55,944 bases of DNA from Desulfosporosinus metallidurans (lineage in GTDB: Bacteria > Bacillota > Desulfitobacteriia > Desulfitobacteriales > Desulfitobacteriaceae). The notes below the pieces were generated by a model. It was not told where the DNA came from, did not search any database, and saw only the letters and a list, made by a program, of their open reading frames with translations. Where the stretch lies: contig NZ_MLBF01000030.1 in assembly GCF_001936615.1 (NCBI RefSeq), positions 1-55,944 on the forward strand. The letters are read 5' to 3'. Of the stretch, positions 15,814-24,474 are shown piece by piece (within the stretch, counting starts at the first letter, position 1; each line of letters opens with the position of its first letter). The translations under genes and the position numbers were made by a program.

Positions 15814-18564
15814 CTAGGCCACCAGCTTTTTGTCATACCTTCTCAACAGGAGCGAACTGGTCACCACGGATACAGACGAGAAGGCCATGGCTAGTCCAGC
15901 CCACTCAGGAGGTAAAAGTTGCCCGGTTAGAGGATACAGGATTCCGGCAGCAATTGGGATACCGATCGTATTATAAATCAAAGCCCAGAAAAGATTTTGT
16001 TTTATTTTAGCAAGCGTCCTTCTCCCTAAGCGTATTGCTCGCTCGACATCAAGGAGGTCATTGCGGACTAAAACGACATCTCCGGTTTCCTTGGCCACAT
16101 CGGTTCCTGAGCCAATAGCAATTCCAACATCGGATTGGGCTAAGGCTGGTGCGTCATTAATCCCATCCCCCACCATTGCTACTCTAAAGCCTTGGTCTTG
16201 ATACTTTTTAATAATATTTATCTTATCTTGTGGTAAGACTTCAGCCATCACTTCATCAATCCCGACCTGTTCTCCCACCATCTGAGCGACTTTTTTATTG
16301 TCCCCTGTGATCATGAAGGTTTTCAACCCTAGCTCATGCAGCCGATCAATGGCCTCTTTTGTGCTCTCTTTAACCACATCTGCTAGGGCGATAAGTCCAA
16401 TCACTCGACCCCCTAAGGCTATAAAGCTGGTAGTTTTGCCCGCTTCAGCTAGGCGATGAAAGTCCTTTTCTGCTTCTTGGACATCCACATGGTTCAAGTG
16501 CATCAACTTAATGTTACCTATGAGTAACTGCTGACTTTCATAAGCACAGGTGACGCCATAGCCGCCCACTTCTGAATAATTCTCCACCTCTTGGATGATC
16601 AGATGTTCTTTCTTGGCCTCGGCGACAACCGCCTGTGCCAGCGGGTGAATCGAGGGATTTTCACCTGCTCCCGCAATTGTTAGGACATCTTTTTTTGTAT
16701 AAGAATCATACAATATTATGTCCGTCACTTCAGGAGTCCCTTTGGTCAACGTCCCCGTTTTATCAAACCCAATCACTTGTAAGTGAGCAATCCCCTCGAG
16801 TACAGCAGCTGATTTGAATAAGATACCACGATTTAGCCCTACCCCACTGCCAACCATAATCGCCGTCGGAGTGGCCAGTCCCAAAGCACAAGGACAAGCA
16901 ACCACCAAAACAGCAATCGCAGCCGTGAAGGCAAATACAAACGTACTATGCAGCCCCAAGTACCAAATTAAAAAGGTTATGACTGAAATAGAAACGACTG
17001 TGGGAACAAAATAATTAGAAATCGTATCCGCTAGCCGTTGAATCGGGGGCTTAACCCCTTGGGCATCTTCCACCATTTTGATGATTCCAGAAAGGACGGT
17101 ATCTTGACCAGTTTTGGTCGTTTTTACTTTAATACTCCCCGATCGATTAATCGTGGCTCCAATCACAGGGTCGCCCACTTTTTTGTCAACAGGGATGGAT
17201 TCCCCTGTCAGCATCGCCTCATCAATACTAGCTTGTCCTTCCATGATTTCCCCGTCAACTGGTATTCGTTCCCCCGATTTTACGAGGACAAGATCGCCGA
17301 TTTTTAAATCCGATGCAGCTACTTCCTTTTCTTGACCGTCGACAAGTAACCGCGCCTTATCAGCCTGTAACTCCAGCAGTCGTTTTAAGGCCTGACCAGC
17401 CCGCCCTTTCGCTTTAGCCTCCAGATATTTTCCGAAGCGCACAAAGGTGATCAGCAAAGCGGACGTATCAAAAAAATTGGGTCCCTCGAAAAATAACGCC
17501 GGGAAGAACATGTGCAACGTCGTCATTAGACTATACCCATAAGCAGCTGTAATCCCCAAGGCCACCAAGACATCCATATTGGCTGAGCGGTTTTTCAAGG
17601 CGTGATAAGCTCCGCGATAAAAGGTCCAACCAGCCGTAAACTGGACAATCGTGGCCAAAGCAAGAATCGTATACATTATAGGTCTTGACATTGGGAGAAA
17701 CATCAGCGGCATAACAGGCAACGAAAGAACCGCACTGAAAATCAGCCAGTTGCGCTGTTTGATCGCGCTCCGATCGTCTTGATTTTCGCCCTTATTTTCG
17801 AGGGGAGTATAGCCCGCGTCCCGCACTTGTTCAAAGATTTCTCGCATAGTAACGACACCTGGATCAAACTCCACCGTAACCGTTTCATTCGCGAAGTTAA
17901 CCGCGGCATTTTGTACTCCCTGAGTTCCTTTGAGCTTTTTCTCAATCGCTAAGGCACAATTGGCGCACGTCATTCCGGCTACTTTAAATTGTTGTTTTCC
18001 ATCGTTTTGGCTTTGAGCAGCATACCCGAGGTCCTTGATCTTTGCAAGGAGAGTTTCCTCCTTAACTACATTGGGATCCATTTCCACTGTAAGTTTTTCC
18101 GAAGCAAAATTAACGGCAGCTGTTTTAACCCCAGGCATCGATTTAAGACCCTTTTCAATCGTCAAAGCGCAATTAGCACAAGTCATGCCACTAATTTTAA
18201 ACTGCTGTTTTTGTTCTCCTGCGACCAGAGTGGCGGGGGGGGAATCCGACCTTTCTGAGGTCCCTTTGTTCCCAGTATTCCCTTGTTTATCCGGCCTATC
18301 AGGCTCTGCCTTTTCCTGATCTTCCTGTCCATCGGCAGGCTTTTCCATAGAATATCCGGCTTCCTCAATTTCCTGTTGTATATCCACCAAGTTGACTTGA
18401 GTGGGATCCCAATCAAAAGTAGCCTTGGAATCATCTAAGGACACCTGCACATGCTCCACACTAGGGTATTTCTCTAAAATCTTAGTGACATGGTTGACGC
18501 AATTCTGGCAGGACATGCCATAGACTTGAATTTCTTTTTTCTCTCGGACTGCTTGTTCTGTCAT
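15814..18564 (-). CDS. copA: Cu(I)-exporting P1B-type ATPase with three N-terminal HMA domains
   Basis: 916 residues, longer than usual because it carries three HMA domains, with MSCQNC (17-22), MTCANC and MTCANC, where one or two are typical. Then come eight membrane helices with the CPC ion-binding motif ([11 protein letters not shown]), the TGES actuator loop, the phosphorylation site DKTGTLTKG, the HP motif ([12 protein letters not shown]) and [16 protein letters not shown] hinge. It expels Cu(I) at the cost of ATP. A low-complexity Gln/Glu/Asp/Lys/Ser/Pro linker (about 80-115) separates HMA1 from HMA2. It sits between csoR and copZ. Confidence 0.95.
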   Translation of the reverse strand: MTEQAVREKKEIQVYGMSCQNCVNHVTKILEKYPSVEHVQVSLDDSKATFDWDPTQVNLVDIQQEIEEAGYSMEKPADGQEDQEKAEPDRPDKQGNTGNKGTSERSDSPPATLVAGEQKQQFKISGMTCANCALTIEKGLKSMPGVKTAAVNFASEKLTVEMDPNVVKEETLLAKIKDLGYAAQSQNDGKQQFKVAGMTCANCALAIEKKLKGTQGVQNAAVNFANETVTVEFDPGVVTMREIFEQVRDAGYTPLENKGENQDDRSAIKQRNWLIFSAVLSLPVMPLMFLPMSRPIMYTILALATIVQFTAGWTFYRGAYHALKNRSANMDVLVALGITAAYGYSLMTTLHMFFPALFFEGPNFFDTSALLITFVRFGKYLEAKAKGRAGQALKRLLELQADKARLLVDGQEKEVAASDLKIGDLVLVKSGERIPVDGEIMEGQASIDEAMLTGESIPVDKKVGDPVIGATINRSGSIKVKTTKTGQDTVLSGIIKMVEDAQGVKPPIQRLADTISNYFVPTVVSISVITFLIWYLGLHSTFVFAFTAAIAVLVVACPCALGLATPTAIMVGSGVGLNRGILFKSAAVLEGIAHLQVIGFDKTGTLTKGTPEVTDIILYDSYTKKDVLTIAGAGENPSIHPLAQAVVAEAKKEHLIIQEVENYSEVGGYGVTCAYESQQLLIGNIKLMHLNHVDVQEAEKDFHRLAEAGKTTSFIALGGRVIGLIALADVVKESTKEAIDRLHELGLKTFMITGDNKKVAQMVGEQVGIDEVMAEVLPQDKINIIKKYQDQGFRVAMVGDGINDAPALAQSDVGIAIGSGTDVAKETGDVVLVRNDLLDVERAIRLGRRTLAKIKQNLFWALIYNTIGIPIAAGILYPLTGQLLPPEWAGLAMAFSSVSVVTSSLLLRRYDKKLVA

Positions 18565-18621
18565 GTGTTTTATCCCTCCTTAAAGAGACCTCCACCAAAT
18601 ATAAGTGAATTCATAGAGCGC

Positions 18622-18966
18622 TTAGCGAATCATGCGAAAGATGGTTTTTAGAACCTCATCGATAACCTGTTCATCTCCGTCTTGGAGTTGTTCTCTGACA
18701 CACGATTTCATATGTTTTTCTAGGAGCAATCGTGATGCACCATCTAAGGCGGATTGAGCAGAGGATATCTGATTTAAAATATCATCACAATAGACGTGAC
18801 GCTCAATCATCCCTTTAATTCCCCGAATTTGTCCTTCAATGCGGTTCATCCGAGTTACGAGTTCTTTAATTGTTTTATCATCATGGTGGCTCGTTCGTTC
18901 TCCTGTATCTTCCCCGCTACTCTGACAAACTGGACAAGAATGGACTTGCTTTTCTTCTGGCTTCAT
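18622..18966 (-). CDS. csoR: CsoR-type copper-sensing repressor
   Basis: 114 residues, DUF156 four-helix DNA-binding fold. The Cu(I) ligands expected for CsoR are present as Cys60 (RHVYCDDIL), His85 and Cys89 (LLEKHMKSC). The copper-type C-H-C set separates it from RcnR and FrmR. The N-terminus has an extra CPVC (11-14) and a His pair not found in short CsoR proteins. It is first in the csoR-copA-copZ operon and should repress it until Cu(I) binds. The likely operator is at 18984-19009. Confidence 0.9.
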   Translation of the reverse strand: MKPEEKQVHSCPVCQSSGEDTGERTSHHDDKTIKELVTRMNRIEGQIRGIKGMIERHVYCDDILNQISSAQSALDGASRLLLEKHMKSCVREQLQDGDEQVIDEVLKTIFRMIR

Positions 18967-18983
18967 GAAATCACCTCACATGA

Positions 18984-19009
18984 ATATAGTATACCCCCCT
19001 ATGCTATAT
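18984..19009. promoter_or_regulatory. Candidate CsoR operator
   Basis: ATATAG (18984-18989) and CTATAT (19004-19009) flank a GC-run, TATACCCCCCTATG. CsoR sites carry such TACCCCC half sites inside an A/T dyad. It lies 18 bp upstream of the csoR start codon. Confidence 0.5.
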
Positions 19010-19215
19010 GTCAAGGTAAATACTCTATACATTCTTTTTTCTTCAGTATGCAGCTAGATTTGGTTTTCAGCCTTCGCGCGGGCGCTTCATTTAGTTGCAA
19101 CATGGTTACAAACTATAAAAGTATAGAAGAAGATTCATGTCTAAACATCTAAACATGAATCTTTACCTTTTGTTTTATTATACCCAATCCGAAAATCTTC
19201 ACACTGCACACTACA

Positions 19216-19428
19216 CTACTTATGCCCTACTGATCTATTCCATCTAAATGAAGGATCCCGTTTCCCATTAAGATGTAAATAATGTGGGGCCACATCTAGA
19301 TCAAAAACCCGCATAACATGTCCTTCCCAGCCTTCCTGGGGAGAAATAAGGACTTTTTTATGGACATTTTTCAGTGAGTCCCCTTCAAGTTTTAACCTTT
19401 TGACATCTCTTTCATGTGCAACAATCAT
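19216..19428 (-). pseudogene. Cupin-domain protein remnant
   Basis: 70 residues. The first 50 (VAHERDVKRLKLEG...SPQEGWEGHVMRVFDLD) match the start of short cupin proteins, which continue with GGHTPxHxHPWxHxxYVxEG. Here that metal-binding strand pair is missing: the text jumps to APHYLHLNGKRDPSF and ends 20 residues later, so the His-rich core and the second cupin motif are lost. The RBS (AGGAGG, 8 nt before ATG) is intact. A truncated but expressed small protein is possible; loss of function by deletion is more likely. Confidence 0.45.
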
Positions 19429-19540
19429 ACTTCATCCTCCTCTTGCTTGATGATTGAATACATCCTACTTCTTTTCTAGAACTCCTCTTATAATCTAGTA
19501 AACCAAATGATAATTCCGTTTCTACCCTTTTCTTTCATAA

Positions 19541-21079
19541 TTAATGCTGTACCGTTGCAACGAGCTTCCCTGAAGAAACCAACTCTTTAGCAACCTGAAT
19601 ATCCGTATACATGACGCGATCCTCTTTTAGCATGCCTACCTTTGACCGAACAAGCTGGTAAACACCCTCGCTTCCCTTCCCCAGTTGAAGGTGCTCTGTT
19701 CCCTTTCTTAAATCAACACCCTGGCAGGCGGCTAGAAGTTCCATAGCCACAACATGAACTGCGTTTTCCAAGATACTTCGGGCCTTACGGGCGGCAATCG
19801 TTCCCATGCTCACATGGTCTTCTTGGTTTGCCGAAGAAGGAATCGAATCCACACTAGCTGGATGAGCCAATATTTTGTTCTCGGAAACCAGTGAGGCTGC
19901 AGAATACTGCACAATCATAAATCCAGAATTTAATCCTCCATCAGGGGTTAAAAACGCAGGCAGTCCACTTAAGTTGGGATTAACTAAACGTTCCAAGCGT
20001 CGCTCTGAGATATTAGCGAGTTCAGCCACCGCAATTCCCAGAAAGTCCATCGCTAAGGCCACAGGTTGACCGTGAAAATTCCCGCCGGAGAGAACTTCCC
20101 CCTCTTCAGGGAAAATCAAGGGATTATCAGTTGCAGAGTTCATCTCAATTTCTACAACCTTTTTTACATAAGTTATCGCATCCCCTGAAGGACCGTGAAC
20201 TTGGGCAATACAACGTAGGGCGTAAGCGTCCTGAACCCTAAGGCGTTGTTTGCCTGCCACAAACGTACTCCCTGCGGTAAGGAGTCGAATTTGTTGGGCC
20301 ACTTCCATCTGACCCGAATGCGGACGCGTTGCATGAATTTTTGGATCAAACGCATCGAGAATCCCTTCGAGGGCTTCTAAGGTCAAAGCAGCTGTAATAT
20401 TTGCAGATTCCCATAAAATTTCCGCATCCCAAACTGCGAGAGCTGCAACCGCCGTCATAACTTGGGTTCCGTTAATCAGGGCCAGACCCTCTTTTCCTTC
20501 CAAAACAACGGGCTCTATTCCTGCTATAGCTAATGCCTCCCGTCCACTCATCCGACGCCCCTTATAAAACGCTTCTCCCTCACCGATCAAGACCAAAACC
20601 ATATGGGACAAAGGCGCTAAATCCCCGCTCGCTCCGAGCGACCCCTTCTCAGGTACAACAGGGACTATTCCCTCATTCAACACCGCAAGCAACGTTTCCA
20701 AGGTGGAGAGCCGTATGCCGGAAAATCCCTTCGCTAAGGCATTGGCTCGCAGCAGCAAAATTCCTCTGACCACTTCATTGGGCAGGGGCTCACCCACCCC
20801 TGTCGCATGACTCATTATGAGATTACGCTGCAGTTTTTTAGCATCTTCTTTAGAAATCAAGACATCGCTAAACATCCCAAAGCCGGTCGTAATTCCGTAG
20901 ACAGTTTTATTTCCCTCAATCAGATGATCGACGTACTCTCTGGATTTTAGGATTTTTTCTTTCGCCTCAGGGTTTAAGCGAGCTTTGGCACCGTACCGCG
21001 CCACCGCAACCATCTGTTCAAACGTAAGTGATTCTCCATCTAAGATAATCTCCAGTTTTTCTGCTAATACTACGCTCAT
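19541..21079 (-). CDS. hutH: Histidine ammonia-lyase
   Basis: 512 residues from ATG at 21079, with GAGGAGGG just upstream. It removes ammonia from L-histidine to give urocanate. The self-made MIO electrophile arises from Ala150-Ser151-Gly152 in GSLGASGDLAPLSH; the family segment TTGFGMFSDV and the C-terminal 'SSANQEDHVSMG' are also present. It is preceded by hutP and by an antitermination leader. The other hut genes (urocanase, imidazolonepropionase, formiminoglutamase) are not in the window, so the pathway's next steps are encoded elsewhere or absent. Confidence 0.95.
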   Translation of the reverse strand: MSVVLAEKLEIILDGESLTFEQMVAVARYGAKARLNPEAKEKILKSREYVDHLIEGNKTVYGITTGFGMFSDVLISKEDAKKLQRNLIMSHATGVGEPLPNEVVRGILLLRANALAKGFSGIRLSTLETLLAVLNEGIVPVVPEKGSLGASGDLAPLSHMVLVLIGEGEAFYKGRRMSGREALAIAGIEPVVLEGKEGLALINGTQVMTAVAALAVWDAEILWESANITAALTLEALEGILDAFDPKIHATRPHSGQMEVAQQIRLLTAGSTFVAGKQRLRVQDAYALRCIAQVHGPSGDAITYVKKVVEIEMNSATDNPLIFPEEGEVLSGGNFHGQPVALAMDFLGIAVAELANISERRLERLVNPNLSGLPAFLTPDGGLNSGFMIVQYSAASLVSENKILAHPASVDSIPSSANQEDHVSMGTIAARKARSILENAVHVVAMELLAACQGVDLRKGTEHLQLGKGSEGVYQLVRSKVGMLKEDRVMYTDIQVAKELVSSGKLVATVQH

Positions 21080-21105
21080 ATTTTCCCTCCTCAAGGCAAT
21101 GAAAA

Positions 21106-21162
21106 AGAGGATTAAGCCATAAACATTCGTTTACAGCTTAGCCCTCTAACATCTAATAACTA
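21106..21162 (-). promoter_or_regulatory. HutP-dependent antitermination leader: UAG triplets plus terminator
   Basis: On the minus-strand RNA, three UAG triplets lie at 21162-21160, 21155-21153 and 21148-21146, each separated by exactly 4 nt. This is the known HutP recognition pattern. The third overlaps the 5' base of a terminator: AGAGGGCUAAGC pairs with GCUUAAUCCUCU (21147-21106), followed by a U-run. With histidine and Mg bound, HutP would sit on the triplets and let transcription pass into hutH. Confidence 0.8.
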
Positions 21163-21219
21163 TGAGCATTCCCTATTTCATTGCAATTTACTTAAATGTT
21201 CTTTAAAGAATTAACCCTA

Positions 21220-21663
21220 TTATAAATGGTTAATTCCTAATCCACACACTTCATGTTCATGCCCTTTAATCGGAGCCCCGATCATTCCATACATACCAAC
21301 GGCAATCCAGAGGTCATCTGTATCCTCAACAATGCGCGGCCCGCGGACGATTGCAAAACGGAGTCCGACCGTGCGCAAAACATTCCCTAACTGGAGTGGT
21401 CCTCGCCCTAACCCTTGTAAGGCATCAAGAATGGCGTGATATAGAGCATGTTGGGAGCGATAGCGATCATCTACGAGATTCTCGCGTTTGGCCGCAGTCT
21501 CAACCGCTGCAATAACCTTTTGAACATCCATAGACCCAACTTTACCCACCGCAACTTGGAAACCCTTTTCCCTTGCATTTGACACATACTCTTCAGTTCT
21601 ATTTCCTTCGGCCATGGCAATGAGTAAGGCCGTTTTCCCTAAAGATGAACAGTGTTCCATCAT
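21220..21663 (-). CDS. hutP: HutP, histidine-responsive RNA-binding antiterminator
   Basis: 147 residues, full family length. HutP is a hexamer that, with L-histidine and Mg2+, binds UAG-rich RNA to block termination ahead of hutH. The C-terminal metal/histidine signature is GHEHEVCGLGINHL, and the central 'HALYHAILDALQGLGRG' is conserved. Target RNA with three UAG triplets lies between this gene and hutH. Two ATG codons in a row (21663 and 21660) can start it; GGGGG lies upstream. Confidence 0.93.
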   Translation of the reverse strand: MMEHCSSLGKTALLIAMAEGNRTEEYVSNAREKGFQVAVGKVGSMDVQKVIAAVETAAKRENLVDDRYRSQHALYHAILDALQGLGRGPLQLGNVLRTVGLRFAIVRGPRIVEDTDDLWIAVGMYGMIGAPIKGHEHEVCGLGINHL

Positions 21664-21834
21664 AACCCCCGGTTCTCAAAATGTTACCTCGTATTTCTTC
21701 CTATGCCAGCCTATCAGTTTAAAGTTTCAACATGCAACGTTAAACTCTACGACTGACCCTACTCTTATCATAGACGAGAACTGCTTAGCCTTCAATATTA
21801 ATATTTGAGAAATTCTCGGAATGGGTGAAAAAAC

Positions 21835-21865
21835 AAAAAAGCGACCTTCTTGGCAAGAAGATCGC
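21835..21865 (-). terminator. Terminator of the SHOCT gene pair
   Basis: GCGATCTTCTT pairs with AAGAAGGTCGC (one G-T mismatch), followed on the minus strand by TTTTTTGTTTTTT. Strong. Confidence 0.75.
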
Positions 21866-21904
21866 AGTAGCATTAATTATAGAAGCCCATTTAACTCATT
21901 AACA

Positions 21905-22180
21905 TTAATTCGAGAGGTCTTGCTTTCTTTGATTAAACTCCTCTGTGTCAATCTCCCCTTGAGCATATCGTTCACGCAGTATCTTTAAAGCAGGGTCATT
22001 TTGAGTTTGGTTCGTTCGAATTTTTGCACCATGTCGACGCATGAAAATAACAGCAAGCACAACTACCACAATAAAGAAAATTAGGTGGCTAACTAAAGGA
22101 AGAAATCCCATCCATCCGTGTCCATAAGTCATGTAACCTTGACCAAACCCGCGCATCACATTTCCACCACCATGCATCAT
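21905..22180 (-). CDS. SHOCT-domain membrane protein
   Basis: 91 residues: a Met/Gly/His-rich N-terminus, one transmembrane helix (about 28-48), a basic stop-transfer MRRHG, and a C-terminal SHOCT motif (ALKILRERYAQGEIDTEEFNQRKQDL). SHOCT is a short oligomerisation module. The Met/His/Gly-rich start recalls small copper-handling membrane proteins, but that is only compositional. It lies 12 bp after a second SHOCT gene in the same direction and shares a terminator. Confidence 0.8.
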   Translation of the reverse strand: MMHGGGNVMRGFGQGYMTYGHGWMGFLPLVSHLIFFIVVVVLAVIFMRRHGAKIRTNQTQNDPALKILRERYAQGEIDTEEFNQRKQDLSN

Positions 22181-22192
22181 TTGTATTCCCCC

Positions 22193-22375
22193 TTATCCTA
22201 AAGTTTTCTTGCGTTCGTTAAATTCCTCAGAATTAATCTCGCCGCGGGCATAACGCGCACGAAGAATGTCAAGTGCGTCTGGGTGAGAATTTGCCAAGTT
22301 ATGAGAATGACAGCCATTTTGCTTATAATAATAATAGGCTCCAATACAGAGCAAAACTAAGAGAAAACCAAACAT
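22193..22375 (-). CDS. Small SHOCT-domain membrane protein
   Basis: 60 residues: an N-terminal transmembrane helix (MFGFLLVLLCIGAYYYY), a short linker with Cys and His (QNGCHSHNLANSHP) and a C-terminal SHOCT motif (ALDILRARYARGEINSEEFNERKKTL). It is a likely partner or duplicate of the next gene; the SHOCT motifs share about two thirds of their residues. Confidence 0.75.
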   Translation of the reverse strand: MFGFLLVLLCIGAYYYYKQNGCHSHNLANSHPDALDILRARYARGEINSEEFNERKKTLG

Positions 22376-22490
22376 TACAATCCCCTTCTTCCATGACCTA
22401 TTTTTCCTCTTTAAATGAGGACAGATTTAGTATACCTAAATTTTAAGATTAAGAAGTCATGAAATTGTGAATTCCACGTTAAGATTAAAT

Positions 22491-22526
22491 AAAGAACCGT
22501 TTCCCCGGCAAAGGGAACAGTTCTTT
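22491..22526 (-). terminator. Terminator of the chemoreceptor gene
   Basis: AAAGAACCGTTTCCC pairs with GGGAACAGTTCTTT (one mismatch and a bulge) around CGGCAAA-type loop bases; T-rich on both sides. Confidence 0.6.
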
Positions 22527-22587
22527 TCTAGATTTCTATTGTACCGGATACATACCTTTGCCATGTAGTTGTTTGTTATTGTTCCCA

Positions 22588-23883
22588 CTATACCTTAAAT
22601 TGTTCAACTTCTTTCTGAAGCTGACTAGCGTTTTGCGCAAGGGCTTGGGCCGCTGCGGCAACGACTTGCATGGTGGCCGTCACTTCCGTGGTTGCCTCCT
22701 CAATATCTTCAGCAGTAGCAGCAGCTTCTTCCGAAACGTTTATGACGGTATTGACATAGTGGATCATCTCCTCCATATTTCCGAGCGTTTGCTCGCTGGA
22801 GGCCGCGATCTCTGAAATATTGTCAGCCACTGCTTTCGTCGCATGAGCAATAACAGTCAAGCCTGCCTGTGCTTCGTGAATCGATGCCACACTTTCTTTA
22901 ACCTTAGTATTCGTTTGCATCATTCCTTGAACAGCGTGCTGGACACTCTGTTGAATCATAGCCGTAATTTCCGTTACTTCGCGAGTTGAAGAGGCAACAT
23001 TCTCGGCGAGTTTACGGATTTCATCAGCGACAACAGCAAACCCCTTTCCGTGTTCCCCTGCCCGGGCAGCCTCTATTGCGGCATTGAGTGCTAAAAGATT
23101 GGTTTGCCGTGCTACTTGGGCAATCGTTTCAGTTATCGATCCGATGCGATACGATTGATCGGCTAAATCCTCAACCGTCCGAACAGAGTTGTTCACGGAC
23201 TCATTGGTTTCCTCCATGGTAGTCACAATGACCGAAAGCATAGTCAACCCTTCTTCGGAATGTTGTTCAGATTTTACAGCCTCACATGAAACAGACTTGG
23301 CACGTTCAGCGATTGTTTGAGCAGCATTCGCGAGTTCTGCTACCATCGTTTTCATCTGTTGCATGGTCTGAGCTTGATTTCGGGCCTCTAAAGCCATTTG
23401 GCTTGTATGACTGGTAACATCACTGTTCGTCGCAGTTACTTCTTCAGAACTGGCCGATAATTCTTCGGACGAAACGACCCAAGAATTTGCCATCTCACGA
23501 ATATCCAGGATAATACCGTTAAAGTTCTCCATCATATGATTAAAAGCATATCCTAATTCTGCAACATCGCTATTCTTTATAACTTTAATTCTTTGCGTCA
23601 AATCCCCTTGAGCGACCTGAATAATTCCTTGTTCCATCACATAGATGGGTTTTAAAAACTTTTTGTAATTTTTCAAGGAGGCAACAACCCCAATGATTAA
23701 GCCGGATAATAGAAAACATAGAAATAAAAGTACGGATTTAGACCAATCTAACCGCAATATTAAAACAATCATCAGTCCCATAAAAGATACCATAGGTACA
23801 ACTGTTACTAATGTTTTGCCAATATATTTCCCTAAGCTAATATTTTGCTTATTTGTTCTAGCTTCTCCTCTACTAGCTTTCAT
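22588..23883 (-). CDS. Methyl-accepting chemotaxis protein without a large outer domain
   Basis: 431 residues from ATG at 23883, or 448 from a GTG at 23934; the ATG has an AAGGGGG upstream. Two hydrophobic segments are nearly adjacent (about residues 25-60), with no room for a periplasmic sensor, so the receptor probably senses through the membrane or from the cytoplasm. A HAMP region ([22 protein letters not shown]) and a long signalling domain follow, with the invariant hairpin tip around '[41 protein letters not shown]'-type sequence. It sends signals to CheA/CheW. Confidence 0.9.
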   Translation of the reverse strand: MKASRGEARTNKQNISLGKYIGKTLVTVVPMVSFMGLMIVLILRLDWSKSVLLFLCFLLSGLIIGVVASLKNYKKFLKPIYVMEQGIIQVAQGDLTQRIKVIKNSDVAELGYAFNHMMENFNGIILDIREMANSWVVSSEELSASSEEVTATNSDVTSHTSQMALEARNQAQTMQQMKTMVAELANAAQTIAERAKSVSCEAVKSEQHSEEGLTMLSVIVTTMEETNESVNNSVRTVEDLADQSYRIGSITETIAQVARQTNLLALNAAIEAARAGEHGKGFAVVADEIRKLAENVASSTREVTEITAMIQQSVQHAVQGMMQTNTKVKESVASIHEAQAGLTVIAHATKAVADNISEIAASSEQTLGNMEEMIHYVNTVINVSEEAAATAEDIEEATTEVTATMQVVAAAAQALAQNASQLQKEVEQFKV

Positions 23884-24134
23884 CCTAATCTTATCCCCCT
23901 TTGTTATTACTTCTCTTGATTCAACTCCATTCACTTCATACTCTGTTTTAACTACATTTTACTACAGTTAGTTCATAAAAACACGATATATCCGAATAGT
24001 TTGATAACTTAATCAGCATATATTTCAATCTTTACCGTCCTCTGTGATAAATGCGCATTCGATAACAGATAGCATTGTAGCTAAAAAGGCCATGTCTTAA
24101 CCGACTATGGCCTATATTATTGATTTCCTACATT

Positions 24135-24347
24135 TTAAATTTTATTGCTTCTCCGCCAGATACCTAACTTTTGCGCTTTTTGAATTAATTCTTCTCGGAA
24201 ATCGGGGTGGGCTACGCTAATCAATTTTTCCGTCCGTTGCCACATTGTTTGCCCTTTAAGATTAACCTTCCCATATTCCGTCATTCTTAAATAAAGCGCA
24301 CTTCCATTTTGTAAGCGCTCATGTTCGCTGAAATTCTTCGCAAACAT
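24135..24347 (-). pseudogene. C-terminal remnant of an acetyl-CoA hydrolase/transferase
   Basis: 70 residues. From about residue 20, '[17 protein letters not shown]' and '[22 protein letters not shown]' match the extreme C-terminus of the acetyl-CoA hydrolase/4-hydroxybutyrate CoA-transferase family (VTEYGVANLRGK… [13 protein letters not shown]). The catalytic Glu and CoA-binding domains, about 400 residues, are absent. The first 15 residues come from an unrelated inverted-repeat region (24311-24357). It stands between the MCP gene and the beta-oxidation operon, fitting a deleted CoA-metabolism gene. Confidence 0.6.
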
Positions 24348-24357
24348 AAGCGCTTAC
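24311..24357. repeat. Imperfect inverted repeat at the break of the CoA-hydrolase remnant
   Basis: GTAAGCGCTCATGTTCG (24311-24327) and CGCAAACATAAGCGCTTAC (24339-24357) pair with one mismatch and a 2-nt bulge. A further GTAAGCG lies at 24442. It sits where the CoA-hydrolase homology begins, so it may mark the deletion joint or an old element end. Confidence 0.4.
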
Positions 24358-24474
24358 TCCTATTTCTCACAAGAATAAACCCGGTTCAGATCCAAAAACA
24401 CACCACGGTTCACATTGCGCACTGCGTGAAACGGAACTCGTGTAAGCGTGCAAAGACCCATTACTTTCACTCTC

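Noticed and set aside
24359..24461. 34-codon ORF just past the acyl-CoA dehydrogenase stop
   Set aside because: Protein-like in part, but without a clear RBS or known motif; more likely leftover sequence of the deleted CoA-hydrolase region.
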